64,000 nucleotides of DNA from Arsenophonus sp046530785 (GTDB lineage: Bacteria; Pseudomonadota; Gammaproteobacteria; Enterobacterales; Enterobacteriaceae). This document shows positions 54,455 to 64,000 of this stretch, one piece after another (the first letter of the stretch is position 1; each line of letters begins with the position of its first letter). The notes under the pieces were generated by a model, which saw only the letters and a list, made by a program, of their open reading frames with translations, was not told where the DNA came from and did no database searches. The stretch spans positions 115,303 through 179,302 of the forward strand of contig JBHEQT010000005.1 in assembly GCA_046530785.1 (NCBI GenBank), read 5' to 3'. Made by a program: the position numbers and the translations under genes.

Positions 54455-54775
54455 AATTCAACATTCATCTATATACAAGTTTTTATAATCATTTGTAAAC
54501 AATAAAATAAATTCAATAATAACCATTGAATATTTTTAAATGTAAAATTTTTCTATTTCTTGTATTAATTAGATAATTGATTATGATCTTCCATTTTTTA
54601 TTTTTATAAATAAATTATATTAAGTACAATATAATACAATTTTTAGTTAAAAACTTTAATATCACTTCTACTAAAATAAAATAATGATATTGAATAGCAT
54701 AAATATTTTTATGATAAAAGCAAAAAAGAAAAATAAATTTTTTATATGCAAAAGAACAAATATTTAAATTTTTTA
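54455..54775. other. Spacer between coaA and the tRNA promoter
   Basis: About 320 bases of A+T-rich DNA between the divergent coaA gene and the thrU promoter. It must hold the coaA promoter on the minus strand, but no box pair stands out from the background. No ORF or RNA gene seen. Confidence 0.5.
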
Positions 54776-54804
54776 TTGCAAGATTCTTTTTCTTTACTTA
54801 ATAT
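54776..54804 (+). promoter_or_regulatory. thrU tRNA operon promoter
   Basis: TTGCAA (54776-54781), a 17-base spacer and TAATAT (54799-54804), followed by the GC-rich discriminator GCCGGA. Start of transcription is expected near 54811, with the first tRNA at 54828. The GC discriminator is typical of stringently controlled stable-RNA promoters, and the position matches the E. coli thrU promoter. Confidence 0.75.
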
Positions 54805-54827
54805 GCCGGAGAGGAGTAGTACATGAT

Positions 54828-54903
<76 letters not shown>

Positions 54904-54927
54904 TAAAATTTATATATAAGTAAGAAA

Positions 54928-55012
<85 letters not shown>

Positions 55013-55112
55013 TAATTTTCATTATTATTATTCAATTTAAAACATTAATTTCAAACTTAAGTAATTAAGAAAAGACTCTATTTAATTAAAAATTAAAATA
55101 GTAATGTTTATT

Positions 55113-55187
<75 letters not shown>

Positions 55188-55193
55188 AGATAT

Positions 55194-55270
55194 GCTGGTA
55201 TAGCTCAGGTGGGTAGAGCACACCCTTGGTAAGGGTGAGGTCGGTGGTTCAAATCTGCCTATCAGCACCA
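55194..55270 (+). tRNA. thrT: tRNA-Thr (anticodon GGT)
   Basis: 77 bases with an encoded CCA. The acceptor stem is GCTGGTA/TATCAGC, the anticodon arm ACCCTTGGTAAGGGT, and the T loop TTCAAAT. The T stem has two G-U pairs and the D loop one extra base compared with E. coli. It lies 6 bases after glyT, and its end is now the end of the operon because the tuf gene that follows is dead. Confidence 0.97.
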
Positions 55271-55383
55271 CTCTTAAAATCTATTATTAATTATTCTGTG
55301 AATTTTTCAGATAAAATAAAAAATAAATATAAATTTTATTTTTTTACTAATCTAGTATAACTGTTTTTATGTATTAAAGGGAC

Positions 55384-56610
55384 GAATCTAATTTTTAAAT
55401 TTTTAAACCTTAAAGGTTTACATTAGTAAATTTGGTAAAATCAGGAATTTTAATCATGGATTTAAATAACTTTAAAAGCTTTGAAAATCAATTTGTTAAT
55501 TGAAAATTAATACCGAATAGGAAAAGTATATATTTATCAAATTAATAATATATTGAAAGGAAAATAAGAACTCAAAAGAATGAATGGGAAGGTTTAAAAT
55601 CACTATTTTAAGATAAATTGTACCTTACCGCTTCTGCAAGAAAGAATAAGCAAATTATGTAAAATATACTCACGAATGAGTAACAACAAAATATCTATCG
55701 TAATTTATTATTAGCAGAACAACAGATAGTCTAATACCACTAACTTCATTAGTGTATCTTATTTAGTTGGAAAACTAGTTATTTCTTATAATATTATTTT
55801 CCTGAAAAATTGAATATCGTTAAATAATCAAAAGTTGTTATAACCGAATTGAAATAAAAATTTATGAACTACTTTCATAATATAAATACGTCAGGAAAAC
55901 AAGGTATTTTTAAATTAATTTTTTGTTTGAAGATCATATAGAAAACAAAACTGAAGTAAAGAAGGAGAAAAATATTATTAAGTCAGAAAAAATTTTCTTG
56001 ATTATATGAAAAAAACAATAAAGAAATATTCTATCTTGAATTTTTTTAAAAAATTCTGATGAAATTTGAGAAGATATATCTAACTTAATTAATTCTATAT
56101 TTATAATATGAAAATTACGGATAAACACAAAGTTTTATTCATATGAAAATAGAATAGTTTCCCATTATAGGTGATAATAAATTTAGAAGAATAAGGTGAA
56201 ATAAGTTATATAAATTCATTTTATCTTGAAATTAATGTTTCAAATTTTTATAAAAATTGTTATTAACTGTAATTTTAAAAAAATTCACATCTTTTTAATG
56301 GTATTCATTTATTAAATCTTTTTTAATAAATATAAAAAAAGAATCTAGATTTGATTTTGATAGAAGTTATCGAAGAATTTATTTGAATTAGCAATATTTT
56401 TTTTCAGAGTATTTTTCGAAGTTTTCTTTTCAATTATAAAGACAGAATCTATAATTTTTCTAATACTTATGGGATATTTGATAAAAATAATCGTATTGGT
56501 TTCTAGATTACTTACTCAGATTCCAATGGCGATAAATCTTCAACTAGAAAAGTCTGTATTTTTATTTGTTCCTATACTGAACTTCTATTCGTTAAATTTT
56601 TACATATTAA
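55384..56610 (+). pseudogene. tuf: Decayed second tuf gene (tufB)
   Basis: The DNA aligns base by base with the live tuf at 20323. TTTATCAAATTAATAAT (55532) stands for TTTGATCAAATTGATAAT (20460). GTAATTTATTATTAGCAG (55700) stands for GCAATTTTAGTAGTAGCAG (20626), followed by AACAGATAGTCTAATACCAC for AACAGATGGTCCAATGCCAC. CATGGATTTAAATAACTTTA (55455) and CTGAAGTAAAGAAGGAG (55951) also fit. Offsets from the start stay within about 45 bases of the live gene. Stops and indels fill all frames. It follows the four tRNAs, as tufB does in E. coli. On its other side lie bfr remains and the S10 operon, which normally flank tufA. Confidence 0.95.
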
Positions 56611-57514
56611 TATATATAGAAACCGATTTTATTGCAATATTTATTTCTGAAAATAACTATTTATGCTTCTCTTAATCTGTAAAGAAATAAAATATAAAAA
56701 TATTTTTATTAAAATGATAAAAGATTAAGCTAAAGAGATTTTAATGAAAATAAGTTAATTATATATCCCAATAATTATCTTAAATAACTCCAAAATAAAT
56801 TCAAATTTTATTTACTATAAAAGAAGTTATTCTAGTATATAATATTGGAGATAATTTCTCTTTTAAAATAGATTTTTAAATTTGGAAATTTCTTTTGAAA
56901 AATTCACTAATAATTTATTAATATATATATTTTATAAATCGGTATTTTAGAAATATCCATACCGGTAAAAATAGAAAACGAAACTTTTTCCCAGAAAAGA
57001 AATCGTAGATTAGTTATTCATAGATATCATATATAACTGTTTTTTATAAAATTCTTATAATCCAATAATAGAAGTTTTTATGAAGATTTTTTGAATAATG
57101 GAAAATAAAAATAACAATAGTTAAAATTTTTTATACGAAAATTACTGACTATTTCCCTAATTTTTTCTTCAGAAAGAAGAAAAATAAGAGTGGGATTCGT
57201 TACCATAAAAATTTACTCTGTAAATTTATTGCTTTAAGATAGTTATTTTTTTAATAAAAGATATTTTGATCTAATATCGGGAAGATATTAGCAATAAGTT
57301 ATATAGAAATATAGTTACTAAAGCTTTCTGAATAAATTAAGATTGCTGAAATTAAAAAAATTAAGAAAATGACTTGTATGAGATTAAAGATGTTTTACAA
57401 ACATTTTCATAAATATTTCAAAAAATAAGGTAAGTATATTATTTACTTATAACTAGAAAGCATTTAGATATTGAAAACGTAGGAAAATATTTCAAAAATT
57501 AGATAGAATGCCAT
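56611..57514. other. Decayed DNA after the dead tuf
   Basis: About 900 bases with no ORF of interest, rich in A+T. In E. coli the small gene bfd lies between tufA and bfr, so its remains may be here. I could not align it. Confidence 0.4.
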
Positions 57515-57990
57515 TTTTTTATTCAATCTGAATCAGACTTGTATATTTTAAATAAATATATAGAGAAGAGAATATCATATGATATTCTTTAACAATTACC
57601 AGAAAATTTATTCAAATATTAATAATATAACTAATATAATCTAATTATTAAAAAATAGGATCATAATCCTAATTTGATAATATCAAATATAAAAATAATA
57701 TTGATCGAAGAATCATCTTAATTAGAGCGCGTATTTGAAGGATAAAATCATTGAAATGGTTCGTATATTAGATACTACGTTCGTTATAAAGTTATTAGTT
57801 TTAGATTGTAAATCTAAAAATTCTTTAGTCTAGATTAGTTATATAAATTCTATTAGAAAATATAAGAAAAAGAGAAATTTTTATTGATTATTAGTAGATA
57901 TTTTAAAAAATACTCGTATTAAAAGTAAGTTACTTAACTAAAGATTAGTAAATGAATTTATTTTTTGTTTTTGAAATTTTTCCAAATTAC
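57515..57990 (+). pseudogene. bfr: Probable decayed bacterioferritin gene
   Basis: Several patches fit bfr codons in the right order and spacing. TATTTTAAATAAATAT near 57543 could be NYLNKL. GATCGA at 57702 followed by AGAGCGCGTATT and GAAGG could be the ADRYIERILFLEG region. ATTGAAATGGTTCGT at about 57750 could be VEEMLR. TTAGTTTTAGATTGT at 57796 followed by TAAAAATTC could be LELDGAKNL, then AGATTAGTTATAT for the AIGYA region. In E. coli bfr lies between tufA and rpsJ, exactly this position. Stops are frequent. The alignment is by eye with E. coli-like codons, so the call is tentative. Confidence 0.38.
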
Positions 57991-60040
57991 AATATATTCT
58001 AGTAGAAAAATTTATATTTTTAATATAATTTTCTATTGTTACTTAATAGATTAATCATTTTTTTTAAATAATATTTCTAGATTTTTATCTAATAATTTCT
58101 ATTTTCATTTTATATTTTGGATGGCTAGAAATATTAGAGAATAAAATAAGAACGTGATAAAAGGTCAATAATTTAAAAAGTTATTAAATAATAATAATTA
58201 TAGTTAAAAAATTTATTCCATTAAAAATATATTTTTATTTAAAAAATAAAATAACATTTTTCAGTTTTAATTTAAAAAATTTTTATAAAATTCATATATA
58301 TTAATTTTAAGATTAAATATTGGAATTAGATTTTTTCCTATACTCTATATATCAAAGGGAATCATCTTTCTTTTAAAATTAATGATATCAATTATCTTAA
58401 TAGATTTGTCTGGTTTTAATAATGCTATTAACTAGATACAGTAATATGATTACTAAATATAAAATATATTAAAAAAGAATCATGCATTGATAGATTATTT
58501 CTTTTATTCAAAAAATCTATATTTATTAGATTTTTCGTTTAATATTTGAAGTATCAAAATTTTTGACAATAAATTTTATCGTTTACGGTTATAAAGATCC
58601 TGGATCTTATTCCAAATAAAGATATTTTCTAAAATATAAAATTAATATAATTTTTAATTATTTATTCATTATTTAATATTTATTTCTTATAGCGTTTTGT
58701 TTTTGTATTTATTAATTATATCTTAAGATTACTAGTAAATATTTTTTTGAAAAGAGAGAGTGTGTGACACCGATATTTAATCATATAAATTAAATAAATA
58801 CTTATTTGAATGAAATAGATATTATTAAAAGGAAATATTGCAAGAGTAGTGGAAGGGATTTCATCCCGTAATTACTATTACACCTAAAAAACTTACAGAA
58901 TTAAAGATAATCAAAGAATATCTTCTTAGACGAGTATAGATTAAATCTATCTTTTCGTAGTTTTCTGAGAAAATAATCATAATTTTATTTATTAAGTTTT
59001 TAATAATCACTTTTTAAATCTTCACTGATTAGTTTTATTGTTTAACTATTTTTAAATTAAAAAGATAAATATTAAGATGCTTATTTAATTTTTTCTACAA
59101 TTTTGTAATGATAAAATAGCTCAATTTTAATCTTCATCTATTCGGGCAACCCGTTAGAAAAGTATTATCTAAAAAATAAAATTTTTAGTAATAATTTGTT
59201 TGATTAAATAATGTAAAAATATCTACTGTAATGAAAGTAATTTATTGGAAATAATAATCAAAGAAATATAAATTTTCTTTTATTACTTCACAAATCAATA
59301 ATTTTAAAGAAGTAGTAGGGGAATTGGAACGTTTTTATTTTTAACTTTAAGAAAATTATTTATATGAAAAAATTAGACGATAAATTAAGAATATTTAAAT
59401 ATCAAATTCTTTCTTCCCTATACCTAGTTATAGGAAATAACACTCCTTTATTATATTAAAATAAATTTTGTTTATTTAAAAAATATTTTTTGCAATCAAA
59501 GAAATATGTTATTATAAGGAAATTATATTTCTAGCACTAAAAATTCTTACATTTCCCAATATATTTGGAAATTTATTCCTATATATCTCAATAACATTGA
59601 ATATATAAAATCTCTTAATGAAATCAACATATTGATAAGTAATTAAAAATTTCTTGAAAAGAACTAGATTTGTAGTAGTTAATAACTAAATTAAATATTG
59701 ATAAAAATATTGAAAAGTAAGTAAACATGGATTTAGTTCTTGAATTAGATAAAAGGGGGGAAGGTGGAAGTATCTGTGTTTAATAATTGCTTATGAAGAT
59801 TCTTTTAGTTATTATTCTTAGTCGTAATCTATTAATTGAAAATACTAAGGAATAAAGAAAAAATATTGATCGGATTTAACTTAAATTGTATTTAATCCCC
59901 AAAAAGATTGATTTCAAGAATTATCTCAAATGGATTAACTCCGAAAAAAGAAATGATTTAATCAATTTATTAATTTTTTATAAATTTTCTGCTAATTAAA
60001 ATATTTAGATAAAAATTTATATTCAATTTTTATCTAAAGC
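57991..60040. other. 2-kb decayed spacer before the S10 promoter
   Basis: No ORF, RNA gene or repeat that I can support. A+T-rich with scattered short G-rich patches (a run of six G near 59755). In E. coli only gspO separates bfr from rpsJ, so much of this may be unassignable remains. Confidence 0.45.
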
Positions 60041-60068
60041 TTGTTCTTATTTTGAAATTACATATAAT
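60041..60068 (+). promoter_or_regulatory. S10 operon promoter
   Basis: TTGTTC (60041-60046), a 16-base spacer and a perfect TATAAT (60063-60068). A start near 60070-60075 gives a leader of about 170 bases before rpsJ, agreeing with the 172-base leader known for the E. coli S10 operon. Confidence 0.75.
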
Positions 60069-60069
60069 A

Positions 60070-60241
60070 GCAGGATCTTAAATTAAAGATCCTAGTTGTC
60101 AAAGTTAATAATATTTAAAATTGTTTTAGAAAATACCTCTGACTTAGAAGGTTTTATTACGAGGAATGATTACGCTACCAATTTTAATTCAAATTGGTAA
60201 CATTTTAATTTTATTTTTAAAATAATGGGAGCTCTGTCTTC
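60070..60241 (+). promoter_or_regulatory. S10 operon leader (L4 control region)
   Basis: The leader contains two perfect hairpins: AGGATCTT/AAGATCCT at 60072-60093 and TACCAATTT/AAATTGGTA at 60176-60199. A better conserved, less A+T-rich stretch (CGAGGAATGATTACGC) lies before the second. It ends GGGAGCTCTGTCTTC before the rpsJ ATG. In E. coli the S10 leader folds into hairpins through which L4 represses both transcription and translation of the operon. Length, position and hairpins fit, but L4 control itself is inferred. Confidence 0.6.
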
Positions 60242-60553
60242 ATGCAGAACCAAAGAATCCGTATCCGCTTGAAAGCTTTTGATCATCGTTTAATTGATCA
60301 ATCAACCGCGGAAATCGTTGAAACTGCTAAGCGTACAGGCGCTCAAGTACGTGGTCCGATTCCTTTACCTACTCGTAAAGAACGTTTTACTGTTCTGATT
60401 TCGCCGCATGTTAATAAAGATGCGCGTGATCAGTATGAGATTCGTACTCATAAGCGCTTGGTTGATATCGTTGAACCAACTGAAAAAACTGTTGATGCTC
60501 TTATGCGTCTGGATTTAGCTGCCGGTGTAGATGTACAGATCAGTTTGGGTTAA
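60242..60553 (+). CDS. rpsJ: 30S ribosomal protein S10
   Basis: 103 residues as in E. coli, nearly identical from [20 protein letters not shown] to [12 protein letters not shown]. Besides its place in the 30S head it is NusE, part of the antitermination complex with NusB and a contact of NusG. First gene of the S10 operon, behind GGGAG and a long spacer. Confidence 0.99.
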
Positions 60554-60592
60554 TCAAGCTTTATGTTGTTTTAGATTGAGAGGTTGAAAAGA

Positions 60593-61237
60593 ATGATTGG
60601 TTTACTCGGAAAAAAAATAGGAATGTCAAGAATTTTTACTAAAGAGGGGGTTTCAATTCCTGTAACAGTTATAGCAATTGAAAATAACAGAGTGACTCAA
60701 GTTAAAAGATTAGAAACAGATGGTTATAATGCAATTCAGGTTACCAGCGGTAAAAAAAAAATAAATCGTGTAAAAAAACCTGAAGCTGGACATTTTGCTA
60801 AAGCTTCTGTTGAAGCTGGTCGTGTTCTTCGTGAATTTCGTTTAAATAAAAATGAAGAATTTATAGTCGGTCAAACGATGAGTGTTCAGATTTTTCATAA
60901 TATAAAAAAAGTCGACGTTACTGGTACTTCTAAAGGTAAGGGTTTTGCTGGTACAGTTAAACGCTGGAATTTTCGGACTCAGGACGCTACTCATGGTAAC
61001 TCTTTATCACACCGTGCTCCTGGTTCTATCGGTCAAAATCAAACTCCTGGTAAGGTATTTAAAGGTAAAAAAATGGCAGGGCAATTAGGTAATGAGCGTG
61101 TAACTATTCAAAGTCTAAATGTAATATGTATTGATGTTGAGAGTAACCTCTTGTTGGTTAAGGGTGCTGTTCCAGGTTCTGCTGGTAGTAACCTGATTAT
61201 AAAACCAGCTGTTAAGGTATATCCTCTAGGAGGATAG
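60593..61237 (+). CDS. rplC: 50S ribosomal protein L3
   Basis: Early-assembling 23S rRNA-binding protein with a finger reaching the peptidyl-transferase centre. From the ATG at 60593 (MIGLLGKKIGMSRIFTKEG) it has 214 residues (209 in E. coli). A TTG at 60584 is open but is rejected because similarity and the GAGAGG ribosome-binding site favour the ATG. The conserved GKGFAGTVKRWNFRTQDATH and PGSIGQNQTPGKVFKGKKMA are present. The C-terminus VKVYPLGG is about five residues longer than in E. coli. Confidence 0.98.
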   Translation: MIGLLGKKIGMSRIFTKEGVSIPVTVIAIENNRVTQVKRLETDGYNAIQVTSGKKKINRVKKPEAGHFAKASVEAGRVLREFRLNKNEEFIVGQTMSVQIFHNIKKVDVTGTSKGKGFAGTVKRWNFRTQDATHGNSLSHRAPGSIGQNQTPGKVFKGKKMAGQLGNERVTIQSLNVICIDVESNLLLVKGAVPGSAGSNLIIKPAVKVYPLGG

Positions 61238-61238
61238 A

Positions 61239-61844
61239 ATGGAATTGCTAATAAAAGACGTGCAAAGCACGCTGATTGTTTCCGAAACTACCTTTGGGTG
61301 TGATTTTAATGAGGCACTTGTGCATCAAGTAATTGTTTCATATTCGGCTGGTTCTCGTCAAGGTACCCGTAGTCAGAAAACTCGCTCTGAAGTTTCAGGT
61401 TCTGGTAAAAAACCATGGCGTCAAAAAGGTACTGGTCGAGCAAGAGCTGGTTCAGTTAAAAGCCCAATTTGGCGATCTGGCGGTGTAACCTTTGCAGCTA
61501 AACCACAGGATCATAGTCAAAAAGTAAACAAGAAGATGTATCGTGGTGCTTTGAAAAGCATCTTATCTGAATTAGTGCGTCAGAATCGTCTAATTATTTT
61601 CGAAAAATTTGTTTTAGAAGCACCAAAAACTAAGCTTCTAGTGGAAAAATTAAAAAAAATGGCTTTGGATAATGTATTAATCCTAACAAATAATGTTAAT
61701 GAAAATTTATTTTTAGCATCCCGTAATTTATATAAAGTTGATATTCGTGATGCAATACATATTGATCCTATTAGTTTAGTTACCTTTGAAAAAGTAATTA
61801 TGACTACTGATGCTGCAAAGAAAATTGAGGAGATACTAGCATGA
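61239..61844 (+). CDS. rplD: 50S ribosomal protein L4
   Basis: 23S rRNA-binding protein lining the exit tunnel, and in E. coli the repressor of this operon. 201 residues as in E. coli. The tunnel loop RQGTRSQKTRSEVSGSGKKP and the following WRQKGTGRARAGS are intact. A strong AGGAGG precedes the ATG and lies inside the end of rplC. The last 4 bases overlap rplW. Confidence 0.99.
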   Translation: MELLIKDVQSTLIVSETTFGCDFNEALVHQVIVSYSAGSRQGTRSQKTRSEVSGSGKKPWRQKGTGRARAGSVKSPIWRSGGVTFAAKPQDHSQKVNKKMYRGALKSILSELVRQNRLIIFEKFVLEAPKTKLLVEKLKKMALDNVLILTNNVNENLFLASRNLYKVDIRDAIHIDPISLVTFEKVIMTTDAAKKIEEILA

Positions 61845-62143
61845 TTCGTGAAGAATGCTTTCTAAAAGTGTTACATGCACCGCATTTTTCTGAAAAATCT
61901 TCTACAGAGATGGAAAAAAGTAACAGCATTGTACTTAAAGTAGAAAAACATGCGACTAAAGCAGAGATTAAGATTGCCGTACAAAAACTATTTGAAGTTG
62001 ATGTAAAAGGTGTAAATACTTTAATAATTAAAGGAAAAAGTAAACGACACAATAAGAGAATTGGTCGTCGTAGCGACTGGAAAAAAGCTTATGTCACTCT
62101 AAAAGATGGGCAGAGTATAGATTCTATTATTGGTATAGAGTAG
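61841..62143 (+). CDS. rplW: 50S ribosomal protein L23
   Basis: Exit-tunnel rim protein that docks trigger factor and SRP. 100 residues as in E. coli, beginning MIREECFLKVLHAPHFSEKS. The extended loop near VKGKSKR-like IIKGKSKRHNKRIGRRSDWK and the C-terminal KKAYVTLKDGQSID are conserved. It overlaps rplD by ATGA, so translation is coupled. Confidence 0.98.
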   Translation: MIREECFLKVLHAPHFSEKSSTEMEKSNSIVLKVEKHATKAEIKIAVQKLFEVDVKGVNTLIIKGKSKRHNKRIGRRSDWKKAYVTLKDGQSIDSIIGIE

Positions 62144-62165
62144 TAAATCGAAGGAGTAAAGAACA

Positions 62166-62990
62166 ATGTCTGTTGTTAAATGTAAACCTACGTCTCCAGG
62201 TCGTCGACACGTAGTTAAAGTAATTAATCCTGAGTTACATAAGGGTAAACCTTATACTCCATTGCTAGAAAAAAGAAATAAAACCGGTGGACGTAACAAT
62301 AATGGTCGTATTACTACTCGTCACATTGGTGGTGGTCACAAACAACATTATCGTTTGATTGATTTTAAACGTAATAAAGATGGTATTTTTGCTACTGTTG
62401 AAAGGTTGGAATATGATCCAAACCGTTCTGCAAATATTGCATTAGTTCTTTATAGAGATGGAGAGCGTCGATATATTTTGGCACCAAAAGGATTAAAAGT
62501 AGGTGATAAGATTCAATCTGGTATAGATGCAGAAATTAAAATAGGTAATACTTTACCTATACGTAATATTCCTGTTGGTTCAACGGTTCATAATGTTGAG
62601 CTTAAACCAGGTAAAGGAGGTCAGTTAGCTCGTTCAGCTGGCGCTTATGTACAAATCATTGCACGTGATAACAGTTATGTAACTATTCGGTTACGTTCTG
62701 GAGAAATTCGTAAAGTTCTTTCTGATAGTCGTGCTACATTAGGTGAAATTGGTAATGAGGAGCATATGTTACGTGTTCTAGGTAAAGCTGGTGCTAACCG
62801 GTGGCGTGGAATTCGCCCTACCGTTCGTGGTACAGCGATGAACCCAGTAGATCATCCACATGGTGGTGGTGAAGGTCGTAACTTTGGTAAACATCCTGTA
62901 ACACCTTGGGGTGTTCAAACTAAAGGTAAAAAAACTCGTAGCAACAAACGTACTGATAAATATATTATACGTCATCGTTCTAAAAAATAA
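62166..62990 (+). CDS. rplB: 50S ribosomal protein L2
   Basis: Required for subunit joining and peptidyl-transferase activity. 274 residues (273 in E. coli). It begins MSVVKCKPTSPGRRHVVKV and contains GRNNNGRITTRHIGGGHKQH and the functional PVDHPHGGGEGRNFGKHPVT, whose His residue is the one important for activity. Strong AAGGAG before the ATG. Confidence 0.99.
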   Translation: MSVVKCKPTSPGRRHVVKVINPELHKGKPYTPLLEKRNKTGGRNNNGRITTRHIGGGHKQHYRLIDFKRNKDGIFATVERLEYDPNRSANIALVLYRDGERRYILAPKGLKVGDKIQSGIDAEIKIGNTLPIRNIPVGSTVHNVELKPGKGGQLARSAGAYVQIIARDNSYVTIRLRSGEIRKVLSDSRATLGEIGNEEHMLRVLGKAGANRWRGIRPTVRGTAMNPVDHPHGGGEGRNFGKHPVTPWGVQTKGKKTRSNKRTDKYIIRHRSKK

Positions 62991-63004
62991 TTAGAGGATA
63001 AATC

Positions 63005-63283
63005 ATGCCACGTTCTCTTAAAAAAGGTCCTTTTATTGATCTACATCTGTTAAAAAAAATAGAGAAAGCTGTGGAAAGAGGCGATAAAAAACCTCTTAAA
63101 ACTTGGTCACGTCGTTCAACGATCTTTCCTAACATGATCGGTTTAACCATCAATGTTCATAATGGACGTCAGCATATTCCAATTTATGTTACTGATGAAA
63201 TGGTTGGTCATAAATTGGGCGAATTTGCTCCTACTCGTACTTATCGTGGCCATATAGCCGACAAAAAGGTTAAAAAACGTTAA
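63005..63283 (+). CDS. rpsS: 30S ribosomal protein S19
   Basis: 30S head protein, 92 residues as in E. coli. It begins MPRSLKKGPFIDLHLLKKIE and ends THIADKK-like RGHIADKKVKKR. The family signature region NVHNGRQHIPIYVTDEMVGH is intact. AGAGGA precedes the ATG. Confidence 0.99.
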   Translation: MPRSLKKGPFIDLHLLKKIEKAVERGDKKPLKTWSRRSTIFPNMIGLTINVHNGRQHIPIYVTDEMVGHKLGEFAPTRTYRGHIADKKVKKR

Positions 63284-63299
63284 AGTAAGAGGAGATGAG

Positions 63300-63632
63300 A
63301 TGGAAATTATTGCTATGCATCGCTATGCTCGTTCTTCTGCTCAAAAAGTTCGTTTAGTATCTGAACTCATTCGCGGTAAGAAAGTGTCCAAAGCTTTGGA
63401 AATTCTAAAGTATACCAACAAGAAAGCTGCTTTTTTAGTGAAAAAAGTACTTGAATCTGCTATTGCTAATGCTGAACACAACAATGGTGCTGATATTGAT
63501 GATTTAAAAATTACAAAAATTTATGTTAATGAAGGTTCAACTATGAAACATATTATGCCTCGCGCGAAAGGTCGTGCAGATCGTATTTTGAAGCGTACTA
63601 GTCATATCACTGTAGCTGTTTCTGATCGCTAA
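63300..63632 (+). CDS. rplV: 50S ribosomal protein L22
   Basis: Tunnel-constriction protein that touches all six 23S domains. 110 residues as in E. coli. It begins MEIIAMHRYARSSAQKVRLV, and the beta-hairpin that enters the tunnel is in NEGSTMKHIMPRAKGRADRI. AGAGGAG precedes the ATG, and rpsC follows after 20 bases. Confidence 0.99.
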   Translation: MEIIAMHRYARSSAQKVRLVSELIRGKKVSKALEILKYTNKKAAFLVKKVLESAIANAEHNNGADIDDLKITKIYVNEGSTMKHIMPRAKGRADRILKRTSHITVAVSDR

Positions 63633-63652
63633 TACTTTTGGAGAATTAAGAA

Positions 63653-64000
63653 ATGGGTCAGAAAGTACATCCTAATGGTATTCGTTTAGGTATTGTTAAA
63701 TCTTGGAATTCTACTTGGTATGCGAATACAAAAGAATTTGCTGATAATTTAGAGAGCGATTTCAAAGTACGAAAATATTTGAATAAAGAACTGGAAAAGG
63801 CATCTATTTCACGTATCGTTATAGAACGTCCTGCAAAGAGTATACGTGTAACTATTTACAGCGCTCGTCCTGGTATCGTTATAGGTAAAAAAGGTGAAGA
63901 TGTCGAGAAGATTCGAAAAATAGTAGCAGACATTTCTGGTGTTCCTGCTCAGATTAATATTACTGAAGTTCGTAAGCCTGAACTAGATGCTAAATTAGTT
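63653..64000 (+). CDS. rpsC: 30S ribosomal protein S3, N-terminal part (cut by window end)
   Basis: The frame from the ATG at 63653 to the window end gives 116 residues, about half of S3 (233 aa in E. coli). It begins MGQKVHPNGIRLGIVKSWNS, and the KH-domain loop SARPGIVIGKKGEDVEKIRK is visible. S3 lines the mRNA entry channel and has helicase activity. TTGGAG lies before the ATG. No defect in the visible part. Confidence 0.98.
   Translation, partial: MGQKVHPNGIRLGIVKSWNSTWYANTKEFADNLESDFKVRKYLNKELEKASISRIVIERPAKSIRVTIYSARPGIVIGKKGEDVEKIRKIVADISGVPAQINITEVRKPELDAKLV

Noticed and set aside
55934..56128. 64-residue minus-strand ORF
   Set aside because: Lies within the dead tuf gene; low-complexity Ile/Phe/Ser product from A+T-rich DNA.
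56469..56675. 68-residue ORF with a hydrophobic product
   Set aside because: Spans the 3' end of the dead tuf; hydrophobic composition is what A+T-rich noncoding DNA gives by chance.

Overview
The window looks like a piece of the chromosome of an AT-rich, heavily degraded enterobacterial (Gammaproteobacteria, Enterobacterales) genome, most likely an insect endosymbiont caught part-way through genome reduction. The surviving proteins are close to their E. coli counterparts in sequence and length (RpoB 1342 aa, RpoC 1407 aa). Only about half the window codes. The rest is roughly 80% A+T, contains no plausible ORFs and, where it can be checked, is made of dead genes. The species cannot be fixed from sequence alone; a Serratia symbiotica-like or Arsenophonus-like symbiont would fit. 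No mobile element, phage gene or CRISPR array was seen.

Layout: (1) 1-16 kb: the 3' end of polA, engB (minus), pabA and a LysE/RhtB-type exporter, scattered through about 13 kb of decayed DNA. (2) 15.9-34 kb: a dense, well-kept block, tusDCB-rpsL-rpsG-fusA-tuf-secE-nusG-rplKAJL-rpoBC. Several regulatory sites are conserved: the str promoter, the S7 intercistronic site and the rplL/rpoB attenuator hairpin. (3) 34-45.6 kb: hemE and the purHD operon (minus), separated by decayed spacers, with a PurR-type operator upstream of purH. (4) 45.9-51.4 kb: a dead rRNA operon. 16S and 23S pseudogenes can be aligned block by block to the normal genes, and are followed by an apparently intact 5S gene and its terminator. 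(5) 51.4-55.3 kb: murB-birA, coaA (minus), and the thrU-tyrU-glyT-thrT tRNA operon with its promoter. (6) 55.4-60 kb: a decayed second tuf gene and a probable decayed bfr. (7) 60-64 kb: the S10 promoter and leader, then rpsJ-rplC-rplD-rplW-rplB-rpsS-rplV-rpsC (rpsC runs off the end).

The most striking results come from reading the 'empty' DNA. First, the spacer between purH and murB is a complete rRNA operon in which 16S and 23S are ruined but 5S survives. Second, the gene order is what one recombination between the two tuf genes plus one between rrnE and rrnB would give from an E. coli-like order. The str operon now runs through tuf directly into secE-rpoBC-hemE-purDH-(hybrid rrn)-murB-birA-coaA-tRNAs, and a dead tuf marks the rejoining point with bfr-S10. 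The two repeats that drove the rearrangement have since decayed to one live tuf and one live 5S here.

Functionally the live genes cover translation and transcription (ribosomal proteins, elongation factors, RNA polymerase, NusG), secretion (SecE), tRNA thiolation (TusBCD), ribosome assembly (EngB), DNA repair synthesis (PolA), cofactor steps (PabA for folate, HemE for heme, CoaA for CoA, BirA for biotinylation), purine synthesis (PurH, PurD) and peptidoglycan synthesis (MurB).
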